Origin: Dechloromonas sp. H13
GTDB lineage: Bacteria > Pseudomonadota > Gammaproteobacteria > Burkholderiales > Rhodocyclaceae
Assembly: GCF_009469615.1 (NCBI RefSeq)
Contig: NZ_SSXX01000002.1
Span: 485,001 to 549,000, forward strand
DNA: 64,000 nucleotides
Direction: 5' to 3'
Positions within the stretch are counted from its first letter, which is position 1, and every line of letters begins with the position of its first letter. The notes beneath the pieces are model-generated. The model ran no database searches. It was not told the DNA's origin and was given only the letters and a program-made list of their open reading frames with translations. The translations under genes were made by a program, and so were the position numbers. Of this stretch, positions 32,800 through 42,356 are shown in pieces.

Positions 32800-32904
32800 G
32801 CGCAATTTCCGGCGTGCTGCTCGCAAAATGGGTGGCACTGCGAGGACGGTAGCTGGTCGGCGGCCATGCGATAATGGCGCCCATTTCGTCAATTCCGATC
32901 CGCC

Positions 32905-33546
32905 ATGCGCTACGCCATCGTTCCGGTCACGCCCTTCGAGCAGAACTGCACCATCTTCTGGTGCGAAAAGACCCGCCAGGCGGCGGTGATCGACCCCGGC
33001 GGCGATATCGACCGCATCCTCGGAGTGCTGCAGCAGGAAGGCCTGACGCTGGCCAAGATACTCGTCACCCACGGCCACATCGACCATGCCGGCGGCGTCG
33101 GCGCGCTGGCCGCGCGAACCGGCGTGACGATCGAGGGGCCGCACGAGGAGGATCGCTTCTGGATCGTCGGCATGCCGCAGCAGAGCAAGATGTTCGGTTT
33201 CCCGAACGTGACCAGCTTCGAGCCGGACCGCTGGCTCAAGGCCGGCGACAAGGTGCATTTTGGCGAGGTCGAACTCGACGTGCTGCATTGTCCCGGGCAC
33301 ACGCCGGGCCATGTCGTCTTCTACCACGCGCCGAGCAAGCTGGCGCAGCTCGGCGACGTGCTTTTCCAGGGCTCGATCGGCCGCACCGACTTCCCGCGCG
33401 GCGACTATGACACGCTGATCCGCTCGATCCACGAGCAACTTTTCCCGCTCGGTGACGACGTCGAGTTCATCCCCGGACACGGGCCGATGTCGAACTTCGG
33501 TGAAGAACGCCGCTACAACCCCTTCCTGAGCGGCAAGTACGGCTGA
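32905..33546 (+). CDS. Metallo-beta-lactamase-fold hydrolase, glyoxalase II-like (YcbL type)
   Basis: A 213-residue protein with the zinc motif THGHIDHAGG (H56, H58, D60, H61), then CPGHTPGHVVFY, LGDVLFQGSIGRTDFPRGD and FIPGHGP. Length and motifs fit the short glyoxalase II-like group (YcbL), which lacks the C-terminal substrate domain of true glyoxalase II. Substrate is uncertain. A copy of the dispersed repeat follows its stop. Confidence 0.88.
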   Translation: MRYAIVPVTPFEQNCTIFWCEKTRQAAVIDPGGDIDRILGVLQQEGLTLAKILVTHGHIDHAGGVGALAARTGVTIEGPHEEDRFWIVGMPQQSKMFGFPNVTSFEPDRWLKAGDKVHFGEVELDVLHCPGHTPGHVVFYHAPSKLAQLGDVLFQGSIGRTDFPRGDYDTLIRSIHEQLFPLGDDVEFIPGHGPMSNFGEERRYNPFLSGKYG

Positions 33547-33564
33547 TCCGGGCTTTTCACGGCC

Positions 33565-33600
33565 TGTTGCGGTCGACCACGTTTTTTGGCCGATTTTCAA
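33565..33600 (+). repeat. Dispersed TGCGGTCGACC-hairpin repeat after the YcbL-like gene
   Basis: TGTTGCGGTCGACC (33565-33578), then CCA (33577-33579) and TGG (33587-33589) around a T-rich loop, then CCGATTTTCA. The last ten bases are the same as in the copy at 43701, 10 kb away. Confidence 0.65.
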
Positions 33601-33611
33601 AAGGTGATGCG

Positions 33612-34229
33612 ATGACTCCGGATTACTGGCAACAGGCGGCGCAGGAGCTGGCGGCCGCCGACGAGCGCATGGCCGAGCTGGTCGCGCGCTACGCTGGCCT
33701 GGGTCTGGTGTCGCGCGGCGATCCGTTCGGTACACTGGCGCGCTCCATCGTCGGCCAGCAGATTTCGGTCAAGGCGGCGGATGCGGTGTGGGGGCGTTTT
33801 GTCGCGGCGGTCGGCGAGGTTTCGCCGTCAGCGGTATTGGCGGCAGGCGAGGAAGGGCTGGCGGGTTGCGGCCTGTCGCGGCGCAAAAGCGAGTACGTGC
33901 GTGACCTGGCCGCGCATTTTGCCAGCGGGCGGCTCGATCCCGCGGAGTGGGTGTCAATGGACGACGAGTCGGTGATCGTCGCGTTGACCGAGGTGCGCGG
34001 CATTGGCCGCTGGACGGCGGAAATGTTCCTGATCTTCAACCAGTTGCGCCCAGACGTTTTTCCGCTTGACGATATTGGGCTGCAGCGGGCGGTGCATGAA
34101 CGTTATTTCGGGGGCGAGAAGCAGCCGCGCAAGACGCTTGCCGCCTGCGGCGAGCGCTGGCGGCCTTGGCGTTCGGTGGCCACCTGGTATCTGTGGCGCA
34201 GCCTCGACCCGCTGCCGGTCGAGTATTGA
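33612..34229 (+). CDS. DNA-3-methyladenine glycosylase, AlkA-like (HhH-GPD)
   Basis: A 205-residue member of the HhH-GPD superfamily: SIVGQQISVKAADAVWGRF is the AlkA-type helix, LTEVRGIGRWTAEMFLIF the helix-hairpin-helix, and the catalytic aspartate lies in DVFPLDDIGLQ. It removes alkylated bases in base-excision repair. It lacks the N-terminal domain of E. coli AlkA, as in many short homologues. ATG 33612 follows AAGGTG. Confidence 0.88.
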   Translation: MTPDYWQQAAQELAAADERMAELVARYAGLGLVSRGDPFGTLARSIVGQQISVKAADAVWGRFVAAVGEVSPSAVLAAGEEGLAGCGLSRRKSEYVRDLAAHFASGRLDPAEWVSMDDESVIVALTEVRGIGRWTAEMFLIFNQLRPDVFPLDDIGLQRAVHERYFGGEKQPRKTLAACGERWRPWRSVATWYLWRSLDPLPVEY

Positions 34230-34231
34230 GA

Positions 34232-34258
34232 TTGGCATTACGGCCTTTGGGGTAAAAT
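34232..34258 (+). promoter_or_regulatory. Candidate promoter of accA
   Basis: TAAAAT (34253-34258) with possible -35 elements TTGGCA (34232-34237, 15-base spacer) or TTGAGA (34226-34231, 21-base spacer). Neither spacing is ideal. Confidence 0.35.
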
Positions 34259-34286
34259 ACGCGCCAACCAAGAAAACGGGCTGTCC

Positions 34287-35255
34287 ATGAAAACAACTTT
34301 CCTAGACTTCGAGCAGTCGATTGCCGACCTCGAATCCAAGATCGAAGAGTTGCGCTTTGTCCAGGATGATTCCGCCGTCGATATCGCCGAGGAAATCGGC
34401 CGGCTGGAAAAGAAAAGCGCACAGCTGACCAAGGACGTCTATGCCAAGCTGTCCCCGTGGCAGATTTCCCAGGTGGCGCGCCATCCGCAGCGGCCCTATA
34501 CCCTCGACTACATTTCGCTGATCTTCACCGACTTCGAGGAACTCCACGGCGACCGCGCCTTTGCCGACGATCACGCCATCGTCGGCGGCCTCGCCCGCTT
34601 CAACGGCCAGCCGGTGATGGTGATCGGCCACCAGAAGGGGCGCGACACCAAGGAAAAGATCCACCGCAATTTCGGCATGCCGCGCCCCGAAGGCTATCGC
34701 AAGGCGCTGCGCCTGATGAAGCTGGCCGAGAAGTTCGGCCTGCCGGTGATGACCTTCGTCGACACGCCGGGCGCCTATCCCGGCATCGACGCCGAGGAGC
34801 GCGGCCAGTCCGAGGCGATCGGCCGCAATCTCTACGTGATGACGGAACTCAAGGTGCCGGTGATCGTCACCATCATCGGCGAGGGCGGTTCCGGCGGCGC
34901 GCTGGCGATCGCCGTCGGCGACGTCGTTCAGATGCTGCAGTACTCGACCTATTCGGTGATCTCGCCGGAAGGCTGCGCCTCCATCCTCTGGAAAAGCGCC
35001 GAAAAGGCGCCGGAAGCCGCCGAAACGATGGGTATCACCGCCCAGCGCCTGAAGACGCTGGGCCTGGTCGACAAGATCGTCAGCGAGCCGCCCGGCGGCG
35101 CCCACCGCGACTACGCGGCCATGGCGCACAATCTCAAGAAGGCGCTGCAGGACGCCCTCAAGAACCTTTCCGCGCTGTCCACCGCCGAACTGCTGGCCAC
35201 GCGCTACGAGCGGCTGATGAGCTATGGCCGCTTCAAGGAACACGCCGCCAAGTAG
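34287..35255 (+). CDS. accA: Acetyl-CoA carboxylase, carboxyltransferase subunit alpha
   Basis: A 322-residue AccA of normal length. N-terminal coiled region ([20 protein letters not shown]) and crotonase-fold core with [38 protein letters not shown] and [16 protein letters not shown]. With AccD (59166) it transfers the carboxyl group to acetyl-CoA, the first step of fatty-acid synthesis. The 3' end overlaps the tilS start by 32 bases, suggesting translational coupling. Confidence 0.97.
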   Translation: MKTTFLDFEQSIADLESKIEELRFVQDDSAVDIAEEIGRLEKKSAQLTKDVYAKLSPWQISQVARHPQRPYTLDYISLIFTDFEELHGDRAFADDHAIVGGLARFNGQPVMVIGHQKGRDTKEKIHRNFGMPRPEGYRKALRLMKLAEKFGLPVMTFVDTPGAYPGIDAEERGQSEAIGRNLYVMTELKVPVIVTIIGEGGSGGALAIAVGDVVQMLQYSTYSVISPEGCASILWKSAEKAPEAAETMGITAQRLKTLGLVDKIVSEPPGGAHRDYAAMAHNLKKALQDALKNLSALSTAELLATRYERLMSYGRFKEHAAK

Positions 35256-36195
35256 TCTCCCGGCCCGCGTCGCCGCCTTTCTCGCCGCCCGGAAGGCGGG
35301 CGGCGGGCGTTTGAGCGTCGGCCTTTCCGGCGGTTGCGACTCGGTCGTCCTGCTGCATCTCCTCGTCGCAGCGGGATTCGGCGACCGGCTCGACGCCGTT
35401 CATGTGCATCACGGCCTGTCGCCCAATGCCGAATCGTGGGCCGGCTTCTGCGCCGATTACTGCCGGCGCCTCGGCATCGCCTGCCATGTCGCGCAGGTCG
35501 ATGTCGACCTGCGCAGCGGCCTCGGCCTCGAAGCGGCGGCCCGCACCGCCCGCTACGAGGCCTTCGCGGCGCTCGCCGCCGATACCCTGCTGCTCGGGCA
35601 TCACCAGGGCGACCAGGCGGAAACCCTGCTGTTCAACCTGCTGCGCGGTAGCGGTGTGACGGGGGCGGCGGCGATCCCGGTTGACTGGCGACAAGGGCGG
35701 CTGCGCATCCTGCGCCCGTTGCTCGGCGTTTCGCGCGAAGAGATCGAGGCCTATGCGCAGGCGCACGGGCTCGCCTGGGTCGATGACGAGAGCAATGCCG
35801 ATACCGCGCTGACCCGCAATTTCCTGCGCCATGAGGTGCTGGCCGCAATCGCCGGCCGCTTTCCGGCCGCCGAACGGAATCTGGCCCAGGCCGCCGGCCA
35901 CTTTGCCGAGGCCGACGTCCTGCTCGGCGAACTGGCGGCCAGCGACTGGCAGGCGGCGGCCGACGGCGACGCACTGTCGCTAGCGAATCTGCGCGCCATG
36001 TCGCTGCCGCGCCTCAAGAATCTGTTGCGCCATCGCTTGCGCCTGCTGGGCTGGCGGGTGCCGGCGGCGGCGCGGCTCGATGAATTCGCCCGGCAACTGC
36101 AGTGCGCCGGGCCGGATCGTCATCCGGCGCTCGATCTCGCCGAGGGCAGCATGGTCGCCGGCCGGGGGCGCCTGCGCTGGGTCGGCCGGGGGTAA
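35224..36195 (+). CDS. tilS: tRNA(Ile)-lysidine synthase, short form
   Basis: A 323-residue enzyme that converts C34 to lysidine in tRNA-Ile(CAU). N-terminal PP-loop SGGCDS (35-40), [21 protein letters not shown] and [21 protein letters not shown], followed by the middle substrate-binding domain ([20 protein letters not shown]). It ends where E. coli TilS (about 430 residues) would enter its C-terminal domain. Only 78 bases separate it from dapA, so no frameshifted remnant fits. The ATG at 35224 lies in accA; a later start would shorten it further. Confidence 0.9.
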   Translation: MAASRNTPPSSLPARVAAFLAARKAGGGRLSVGLSGGCDSVVLLHLLVAAGFGDRLDAVHVHHGLSPNAESWAGFCADYCRRLGIACHVAQVDVDLRSGLGLEAAARTARYEAFAALAADTLLLGHHQGDQAETLLFNLLRGSGVTGAAAIPVDWRQGRLRILRPLLGVSREEIEAYAQAHGLAWVDDESNADTALTRNFLRHEVLAAIAGRFPAAERNLAQAAGHFAEADVLLGELAASDWQAAADGDALSLANLRAMSLPRLKNLLRHRLRLLGWRVPAAARLDEFARQLQCAGPDRHPALDLAEGSMVAGRGRLRWVGRG

Positions 36196-36207
36196 CAATC
36201 TGTTACC
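36191..36207. other. Perfect inverted repeat overlapping the tilS stop
   Basis: GGTAACA-ATC-TGTTACC, a 7-bp dyad that includes the tilS TAA. No T-run follows, so it is not a standard terminator. It could be an operator upstream of dapA, whose candidate -10 TACAAT is at 36239-36244. Confidence 0.4.
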
Positions 36208-36273
36208 AAGCGCCTTTCCGCTGCAAGGACCCTTCAGTTACAATCCCCGGATTATTTTATTGCTCAACAGGCC

Positions 36274-37152
36274 ATGATTACCGGATCCCTTGTCGCCATC
36301 GTCACGCCCATGCAGGAGGACGGCAGCCTCGATTTGAATTCCCTGCGCAACCTGGTCGATTTCCACGTGCGCGAGGGTACCGACGCCATCGTCGTCGTCG
36401 GTACCACCGGCGAGTCCCCGACCGTCGATGTCGAGGAGCATTGCGAGCTGATCCGCGTCACGGTCGACCATGCTGCCGGCCGTATTCCCATCATCGCCGG
36501 CACCGGCGCCAATTCGACGGCCGAAGCCATCGAGCTGACGAAGTTCGCCAAGAAGGCGGGCGCCGACATGGCGCTGTCCGTCGTGCCCTACTACAACAAG
36601 CCGACCCAGGAAGGCCTATATCGTCACTTCAAGTCGATTGCCGAAGCGGTCGACCTGCCGATCCTGCTCTACAACGTGCCGGGCCGCACCGTGGCCGACA
36701 TGAGCAACGACACCATCCTGCGCCTCGCCCAGGTGCCGGGTATCGTCGGCGTCAAGGACGCCACCGGCAACCTCGACCGCGCCTGCGACCTGATCGCCCG
36801 CGCGCCCAAGGACTTCGCGCTGTACACGGGCGACGACATGACTGCGGTGGCCACCATCAGCCTGGGTTTCCACGGCGACATTTCGGTAACCGCCAACGTC
36901 GCTCCGCGCCTCATGCACGAGATGTGCGTCGCCGCCCGCAACGGCGATATCGCCCGCGCGCGCGAAATCCACTTCAAACTGCTCGGCCTGCACCGCGACC
37001 TGTTCTGCGAAGCCAATCCGATTCCGGTCAAGTGGGCGGTGCAACAGATGGGCCTCATCCCGGGGGGCATCCGCCTGCCGCTGACCACCCTCTCCGAAGC
37101 CAGCCAGGCTCGAGTTCTTTCCGCCATGCGCCTGGCCGGCGTCATTGCCTGA
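36274..37152 (+). CDS. dapA: 4-hydroxy-tetrahydrodipicolinate synthase
   Basis: A 292-residue TIM-barrel aldolase: GTTGESPTV (43-51), Y133 in LYNVPGRT and Schiff-base lysine K161 in GVKDATGN. It condenses pyruvate with aspartate semialdehyde at the branch to lysine and diaminopimelate; aspartate semialdehyde dehydrogenase (asd) is also in the window at 50769. bamC follows after 14 bases, the common dapA-bamC pair. Confidence 0.97.
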   Translation: MITGSLVAIVTPMQEDGSLDLNSLRNLVDFHVREGTDAIVVVGTTGESPTVDVEEHCELIRVTVDHAAGRIPIIAGTGANSTAEAIELTKFAKKAGADMALSVVPYYNKPTQEGLYRHFKSIAEAVDLPILLYNVPGRTVADMSNDTILRLAQVPGIVGVKDATGNLDRACDLIARAPKDFALYTGDDMTAVATISLGFHGDISVTANVAPRLMHEMCVAARNGDIARAREIHFKLLGLHRDLFCEANPIPVKWAVQQMGLIPGGIRLPLTTLSEASQARVLSAMRLAGVIA

Positions 37153-37166
37153 CCGACGGAGCAAAC

Positions 37167-38306
37167 ATGAATTATCGGCTTTCCAGCCTCACGCTGGCGT
37201 TGTTGGCGGTGACCGTCGCCGCTTGCAGCAGCATCAGCGATGTCATTCCGGATTCGAAAAAGGTCGAATACAAGTCGGCCGGCAAGGTGCCGACTCTGGA
37301 GGTGCCTCCCGATCTGTCGCAGATCGCGCGCGACGACCGCTATGCGGTTCCCGACGCGGCGGGCAAGGGCAGCGCGACCTTCTCGGCCTACAGCGCCGAT
37401 CGCACGCCGGCGGCCCAAGCCCAGAATGCGACGGTTCTGCCCAAGGTGGACAAGGTGCGCGTCGAGCGTTCCGGCAACCAGCGCTGGCTGGTCGTTACGG
37501 CATCGGCCGACCAGTTGTGGGGGCCGGTCAAGGACTTCTGGCAGGAGACCGGTTTCATCATCGTCGTCGAGCGGCCGGATGCCGGCGTGATGGAAACCGA
37601 TTGGGCCGAAGACCGCGCCAAGATCGGCGGCGACATCATCCGCAACACGATCGGCAAGTTCCTCGATTCGCTCTACTCGACGGGTGAGCGCGACAAGTTC
37701 CGCACCCGCTTCGAGCCGGGCGCCGAGCCGGGAACCACCGACATCTTCATCAGCCATCGCGGCATGGAGGAGGTTTATACCTCGTCGGCCAAGGACGATA
37801 CGCGCTGGCAACCGCGCCCGCCGGATCCGGAACTCGAAGCCGAAATGCTGCGCCGCCTGATGGTCCGCCTCGGCTCGGAGAACCAGCGCGCCGCAACCAG
37901 CGTCGCCGCAGCCAAGGCCGAGCCGCGTGCCAAGCTGGCATCGAACAACGACGGCACCGGGACGCTGGAAGTCTATGAGCGTTTCGACCGTGCCTGGCGA
38001 CGGGTCGGTCTGGCGCTGGATCGGGTCGGTTTCACCGTCGAGGACAGGGATCGTTCGAAGGGACTGTATTTCGTCCGCTATGTCGACCCCGAGCGCGATA
38101 CCAAGAAGACCGACACCGGTTGGTTGAGCAAGCTGAATTTCTGGAAGAGTTCCGATCCGGTGGTCGATGCCAAGGCGCAGTATCGCATCTACGTCAGCGA
38201 GTCCGGCGCGAACAGCACGGTCCAGGTTCTCTCCAGCGAAGGCGGGACGGACAAGTCGGAAACGGCCAAGAAGATCCTTGCACTGCTCTACCAGCAGTTG
38301 CAGTGA
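37167..38306 (+). CDS. bamC: Outer-membrane assembly lipoprotein BamC (NlpB/DapX)
   Basis: A 379-residue lipoprotein: signal peptide with lipobox VAAC (C20), an extended N-terminal BamD-binding stretch (VEYKSAGKVPTLEVPPDLSQ) and two helix-grip domains (LWGPVKDFWQETGFIIVVER and AWRRVGLALDRVGFTVEDRD). BamC is part of the BAM machinery for beta-barrel insertion. ATG 37167 begins the lipoprotein signal; the frame is open upstream within dapA. Its stop overlaps the GTG start of the next gene. Confidence 0.95.
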   Translation: MNYRLSSLTLALLAVTVAACSSISDVIPDSKKVEYKSAGKVPTLEVPPDLSQIARDDRYAVPDAAGKGSATFSAYSADRTPAAQAQNATVLPKVDKVRVERSGNQRWLVVTASADQLWGPVKDFWQETGFIIVVERPDAGVMETDWAEDRAKIGGDIIRNTIGKFLDSLYSTGERDKFRTRFEPGAEPGTTDIFISHRGMEEVYTSSAKDDTRWQPRPPDPELEAEMLRRLMVRLGSENQRAATSVAAAKAEPRAKLASNNDGTGTLEVYERFDRAWRRVGLALDRVGFTVEDRDRSKGLYFVRYVDPERDTKKTDTGWLSKLNFWKSSDPVVDAKAQYRIYVSESGANSTVQVLSSEGGTDKSETAKKILALLYQQLQ

Positions 38307-39070
38307 TCCGCTTCGCGTCGCTCGGTAGCGGCAGCGCGGGCAACGCGCTGCTGGTCGAGAGCGGCGCCACCTGCCTGATGGTTGATTGCGGCTTCGGGCA
38401 GCGCGAGACGCTCCGGCGTCTCGCCCGCGTCGGACGGTCACCCGAAGATTTGTCCGGCATCCTGGTTACCCATGAACATGGTGACCATGTTGGTGGTGTT
38501 TTCCCCTTTGCCCGGCGCTACGGCCTGCCCGTCTGGTTGAGCTATGGGACGTTGATGGCTTGTGAAGCTGCCGCACGGGGTGTCGATGTGCGCATTGTCG
38601 ACAGCTGTCGGCGGTTCCATGTTGACGCGCTCGAAATACAACCCTTCCCCGTGCCGCACGATGCGCGCGAGCCGCTCCAGTTCGTCTTCTCGGACGGGCT
38701 CCGGCACCTCGGGCTGCTGACCGATGCCGGTGAGGTTACCCCGCATATCCGCGATGTTCTTTCGGGCGTCGACGCCCTGATTCTGGAATGCAACCACGAT
38801 GCGGCCCTGCTGGCGGCATCGAATTATCCGGTGTCGCTGCAGCGGCGGATCGCCGGACGTTTCGGCCATCTGGAAAACAGCGTGGCGGCCGATCTCCTGC
38901 GGGCTATCGACTGCAGCAGGTTGCAGCATCTGGTAGCGGTGCACCTGAGCGAGAGTAACAATCGTCCTGATTTGGCGCTGCGGGCGCTGGCCTCGGCGGT
39001 CGATGGCGTCGACCTGCGGGTCGCCGTGGCCTGCCAGGCGGAAGGTTTCTCCTGGCGACAGATCGATTGA
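38303..39070 (+). CDS. Metallo-beta-lactamase-fold hydrolase, YycJ/WalJ-like
   Basis: A 255-residue protein starting at GTG 38303, which overlaps the bamC TGA (GTGA). It opens with IRFASLGSGSAGNALLVESG, the start typical of YycJ-like proteins, followed by zinc motif THEHGDHVGG (H57, H59, D61, H62) and LECNHD. Relatives are putative 5'-3' exonucleases, but activity here is unproven. Common neighbour of bamC in betaproteobacteria. A terminator follows at 39081. Confidence 0.87.
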   Translation: MIRFASLGSGSAGNALLVESGATCLMVDCGFGQRETLRRLARVGRSPEDLSGILVTHEHGDHVGGVFPFARRYGLPVWLSYGTLMACEAAARGVDVRIVDSCRRFHVDALEIQPFPVPHDAREPLQFVFSDGLRHLGLLTDAGEVTPHIRDVLSGVDALILECNHDAALLAASNYPVSLQRRIAGRFGHLENSVAADLLRAIDCSRLQHLVAVHLSESNNRPDLALRALASAVDGVDLRVAVACQAEGFSWRQID

Positions 39071-39080
39071 GGGTGAACGA

Positions 39081-39106
39081 AAAAGCGGGGCCGCAGCCCC
39101 GCTTTT
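39081..39106. terminator. Bidirectional rho-independent terminator
   Basis: AAAAGCGGGGC (39081-39091) pairs perfectly with GCCCCGCTTTT (39096-39106) around CGCA, with A- and T-runs on either side. It serves the converging dapA-bamC unit and the lipoprotein gene at 39123. Confidence 0.95.
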
Positions 39107-39122
39107 GCTGAAGCCCGAAGAA

Positions 39123-39422
39123 TTACTTCTTGGCTTCCATGCCGGCCATGCCAGCTTGCGGAGCGGCAACGCCAGCCTGGCCGGCTTCGCTCTTGGCTTC
39201 CATGCCGGCCATGCCAGCTTGCGGAGCAGCCATGCCGGCCATGCCAGCCTGCTCGGCGGGCTTGGCAGCTTCCATGCCGGCCATGCCAGCTTGCGGGGCG
39301 GCCGGGGCCGGAGCGGCGGCAGCAGGGGCGGGAGTCGGAGCGGCAGCCTTCGGCTCTTCCTTCTTGCCACAGGCGGTCAGGGCAACGGCAAGCAGGGCAG
39401 CAACGAGAATGGACTTATTCAT
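39123..39422 (-). CDS. Low-complexity lipoprotein with QAGMAGM repeats
   Basis: A 99-residue protein: lipoprotein signal MNKSILVAALLAVALTAC (C18), a Lys/Glu stretch, an Ala/Pro-rich region, then four copies of QAGMAGM(E/A)A separated by KPAE or KSEAGQAGVAAP. At DNA level the repeats are near-identical blocks around CATGCCGGCCATGCCAGCTT. The regular methionines could bind metal or merely be a spacer. Repeat number may vary by slippage or recombination. Family not recognised. Confidence 0.8.
   Translation of the reverse strand: MNKSILVAALLAVALTACGKKEEPKAAAPTPAPAAAAPAPAAPQAGMAGMEAAKPAEQAGMAGMAAPQAGMAGMEAKSEAGQAGVAAPQAGMAGMEAKK
39140..39300 (-). repeat. Imperfect tandem repeats within the Met-rich lipoprotein gene
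   Basis: The block TTCCATGCCGGCCATGCCAG plus TTGCGG recurs at about 39136, 39199, 39231 (partial) and 39268, encoding (E)MGAMGAQ in reverse. Units are 30-70 bases apart with near-identical sequence. Confidence 0.75.
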
Positions 39423-39553
39423 GGGATTTCCTTATCGACAAGTAGAAAAAGTGCAGCCAGAAAAATTCGATGGCCGATAGGCCAATCACTTTTAATTATA
39501 TCAATTTTTGATTGCGACGCTCGAAATGCTGCGCCGCAAGAAGGACTCGCAGT

Positions 39554-40030
39554 TCACAAACCGAGCGTTGTCGTGCTGACCGGCGTGCCGCCTTCGGCCC
39601 ATATCTCGTCGAATCGCCGACGATAAGGCATCACTTCGTCGCTTTCGTCGAGCAGCAGTTTGCATCTCGGCTGATTGCGATCGAAGCGGATCAGTGCATG
39701 TGCATCGTCGACCAGGATCATCGAGTCGCGCAGGTGAGCCAGGTGTTCCGGCGTTTGTTGCACCGCGCTATTGTGGCTGTAGGTGGTCAGCAGTTCCTGG
39801 AGGATGGGGTGGCGTTGCTGCAACGGCATCGCGTCGCGCAAGGCGATGCGCAGGCAGTCGGCGCGCACCGTGGATAGCGCGGCCTTGAGCATGGCGATCC
39901 GTTCGGGGGTTTCGAGGTGCAGATGCCCGAGGTCCTCGTCGTAAATGCAGATTCGCTTGCGGGCGAGCGCCAGAATGCGATCTATCGCGGTCTGGTAGTC
40001 GGGCCAGGAGGTAAATAGTTCGCGGGACAT
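39554..40030 (-). CDS. Conserved hypothetical protein
   Basis: A 158-residue soluble protein (FTSWPDYQTAIDRILALARK, ICIYDEDLGHLHLETPERIA, then ILVDDAHALIRFDRNQPRCK and a C-terminal YRRRFDEIWAEG). The pattern resembles a small betaproteobacterial family often found next to rlmD; no catalytic motif is evident. It is divergent from rlmD with 51 bases between the starts. Confidence 0.75.
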   Translation of the reverse strand: MSRELFTSWPDYQTAIDRILALARKRICIYDEDLGHLHLETPERIAMLKAALSTVRADCLRIALRDAMPLQQRHPILQELLTTYSHNSAVQQTPEHLAHLRDSMILVDDAHALIRFDRNQPRCKLLLDESDEVMPYRRRFDEIWAEGGTPVSTTTLGL

Positions 40031-40081
40031 GGCCTGTAGTTTAGACCATTGTTAAAATTCGCGCTTTTTCCGGAGCAGTTC

Positions 40082-41380
40082 ATGCCGATCGGGGTTATCG
40101 AATCGCTGGATCATGAAGCCCGTGGCATCGCCCGTCTCGAAGGCAAGACGATATTCGTGGACGGCGCCTTGCCAGGCGAAACCGTCGAGTATGCGAGCTT
40201 CCGGAGAAAGTCCAGTTACGAACTGGCGCACCTGGTCAGCGTGCTCTCCGGCTCGCCGGCGCGGGTGAAGCCGCGCTGCGAACATTTCGGCATTTGCGGC
40301 GGGTGCGTCATGCAGCATCTCGACCCGATGGCCCAGGTCGCGGCAAAGCAGCGGGTACTCGAAGACAGCCTCTGGCACATCGGCCGTCTGCGCCCCGGAC
40401 AGATGCTGGCGCCGATCCATGGCGAGCCCTGGGGCTATCGTCACCGTGCCCGCCTCGGCGTGCGCAAGGTGCCGAAGAAGGGCGGGATGCTGATCGGTTT
40501 CCACGAAAGGCGCAGCAGCTACATTGCCGACATGCGCTCGTGTGCGGTGTTGCCGCCACATGTCTCGGACCTGCTGTTGCCGTTGCGCGAGCTTTTCGCT
40601 GCGCTGTCGGTAGCCGAACGCCTGCCCCAGGTAGAAGTGGCTGTTGGCGAGCAGGGTACCGCACTGGTCCTGCGCATACTCGAACCGCTGAATGCGCGCG
40701 ACGAGGATTTGTTGCGCCAGTTCGCGGACCGACATCGCATCGTCTTCTATCTCCAGCCCAAGGGGCCGGATACCGCCTATCGCTTTCATCCCTTGCCAGG
40801 GCCACGACTGTCATACACCTTGCCGGAATTCGGCCTGGAGCTCGACTTCCGGCCGACCGACTTCACCCAGGTCAACCACGCGGTCAACCGCGTCCTGGTG
40901 CGACGCGCCCTGCGGCTGCTCGATGCGCAGCCGGGGGAGCGGATCGCCGATCTCTTCTGCGGGCTTGGCAACTTTACCTTACCGATTGCCCGCTCCGGCG
41001 CCACGGTGGTCGGGGTCGAGGGGAGTCCGGCGCTGGTCGAACGCGGTCGGCAAAGCGCTGCCGCCAACGGGCTCGCCGACCGTGTCGAATTCGCCGTTGC
41101 CAACCTCTTCGAATGCACGACAGCGTCGCTGGCGGCGCTTGGGCGCTTCGACAGGATGTTGATCGACCCGCCGCGCGAGGGCGCGATCGAGGTGGTCAAG
41201 GCCCTCGGCGAGGATGGTCCGCGGCGGATCGTCTATGTCTCGTGCAATCCGGCCACGCTGGCGCGCGATGCCCAGGTGCTGGTCGCCGTCAAGGGTTATG
41301 GCTTCACGGCTGCCGGGGTGGTCAACATGTTCCCCCACACCGGGCACGTCGAATCGATCGCCGTCTTCGACAAGGCATGA
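40082..41380 (+). CDS. rlmD: 23S rRNA (uracil(1939)-C(5))-methyltransferase RlmD
   Basis: A 432-residue enzyme: N-terminal TRAM domain ([20 protein letters not shown]), [4Fe-4S] cysteines in [18 protein letters not shown]-binding [13 protein letters not shown], and catalytic region IDPPREGA with [10 protein letters not shown]. It methylates U1939 of 23S rRNA. ATG 40082 has CGGAG 6 bases upstream; an in-frame TTG at 40049 is less likely. A hairpin at 41384-41403 follows. Confidence 0.94.
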   Translation: MPIGVIESLDHEARGIARLEGKTIFVDGALPGETVEYASFRRKSSYELAHLVSVLSGSPARVKPRCEHFGICGGCVMQHLDPMAQVAAKQRVLEDSLWHIGRLRPGQMLAPIHGEPWGYRHRARLGVRKVPKKGGMLIGFHERRSSYIADMRSCAVLPPHVSDLLLPLRELFAALSVAERLPQVEVAVGEQGTALVLRILEPLNARDEDLLRQFADRHRIVFYLQPKGPDTAYRFHPLPGPRLSYTLPEFGLELDFRPTDFTQVNHAVNRVLVRRALRLLDAQPGERIADLFCGLGNFTLPIARSGATVVGVEGSPALVERGRQSAAANGLADRVEFAVANLFECTTASLAALGRFDRMLIDPPREGAIEVVKALGEDGPRRIVYVSCNPATLARDAQVLVAVKGYGFTAAGVVNMFPHTGHVESIAVFDKA

Positions 41381-41403
41381 AAAAGGGCGGCCATAGCCGC
41401 CCT
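41381..41403 (-). terminator. Terminator for the Bax-inhibitor-like gene
   Basis: AGGGCGGC (41384-41391) and GCCGCCCT (41396-41403) form an 8-bp stem; on the minus strand it is followed by TTTT. It lies between the converging rlmD and BI-1 genes. Confidence 0.8.
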
Positions 41404-41431
41404 CTCCTGCAGTGAATCAGTGTTGTAGGGG

Positions 41432-42124
41432 TCAGTCGCGTTCGCCGGTGAAGGCCATGATCAGCTGCAGCAGGCTGACAAACACGTTGTAGATGTCGAG
41501 ATAGACCGCCAGGGTCGCCGAAATGTAATTGGTTTCGCCGCCCTGAACGATGCGGCTGATGTCATAAAGAATGTAGGCCGAAAAGAGCGCGACGACGACG
41601 GCGGCGATGGTCAGCGACAGGGCCGGAATCTGGAAGAAGATGTTGGCGACGGCGGCGAGCAGCACGACGATCATGCCGATGAACAGGAACTTGCCCATCC
41701 CCGAGAAGTCGTGCTTGCTGACGGTTGCGACAGTGGCCATGGTCAGGAAGATGGCGCCGGTGCCGCCGGCAGCCAGACCGATCATCGAACCGCCGTTGGA
41801 GAAACCGAGGGCGACCTGCAGGATGCGAGACAACATCAGGCCCATGAAGAACGTGAAGCCGAGCAGAAGGGCGACTCCCAGGCCGCTGTTCTTGTTCTTT
41901 TCAATGCCCCACATGAAGCCCCAGGCGATGCCCAGGAACAGCATGAAGGCCATGAACGGGCTGCCGGCCAGGAAGCTGAACTGCATCTGGATGCCGACCA
42001 GCGCGCCGAGCACCGTCGGGATCATCGACAGGCCGAGCAGCAGATAGGTGTTGCGCAGGACGCGGTTTTGCTGGAACGCAAGTTCCCGGGAGCCTTGGCC
42101 GGCGATATTGAAGTCAGTTTGCAT
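41432..42124 (-). CDS. Bax inhibitor-1/YccA family membrane protein
   Basis: A 230-residue protein with seven hydrophobic helices, N-terminal LAFQQNRVLRNTYLLLGLSM, and the family signature near the end (ALFSAYILYDISRIVQGGET then YLDIYNVFVSLLQL). YccA-type proteins interact with the FtsH protease in E. coli. A single-gene unit with its own terminator. Confidence 0.92.
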   Translation of the reverse strand: MQTDFNIAGQGSRELAFQQNRVLRNTYLLLGLSMIPTVLGALVGIQMQFSFLAGSPFMAFMLFLGIAWGFMWGIEKNKNSGLGVALLLGFTFFMGLMLSRILQVALGFSNGGSMIGLAAGGTGAIFLTMATVATVSKHDFSGMGKFLFIGMIVVLLAAVANIFFQIPALSLTIAAVVVALFSAYILYDISRIVQGGETNYISATLAVYLDIYNVFVSLLQLIMAFTGERD

Positions 42125-42235
42125 GCGAATTCTCGTTTTCCATTGTTGATACAGCGACTAAGACTAATCGACGGGGCACAAAGTTTCAACCGAATGTTGC
42201 CGCCATGCGGCAGGTGAGCGCGCATCGCGCTGTGC

Positions 42236-42241
42236 TAGAAT
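42236..42241 (+). promoter_or_regulatory. Extended -10 element of tRNA-Ser
   Basis: TGCTAGAAT (TG one base before TAGAAT) ends 10 bases before the tRNA-Ser gene. No good -35 is present, as is usual for extended -10 promoters. Confidence 0.5.
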
Positions 42242-42251
42242 TCGCGCCCTT

Positions 42252-42339
<88 letters not shown>

Positions 42340-42356
42340 ATTCCTTCCGGTTGCGT

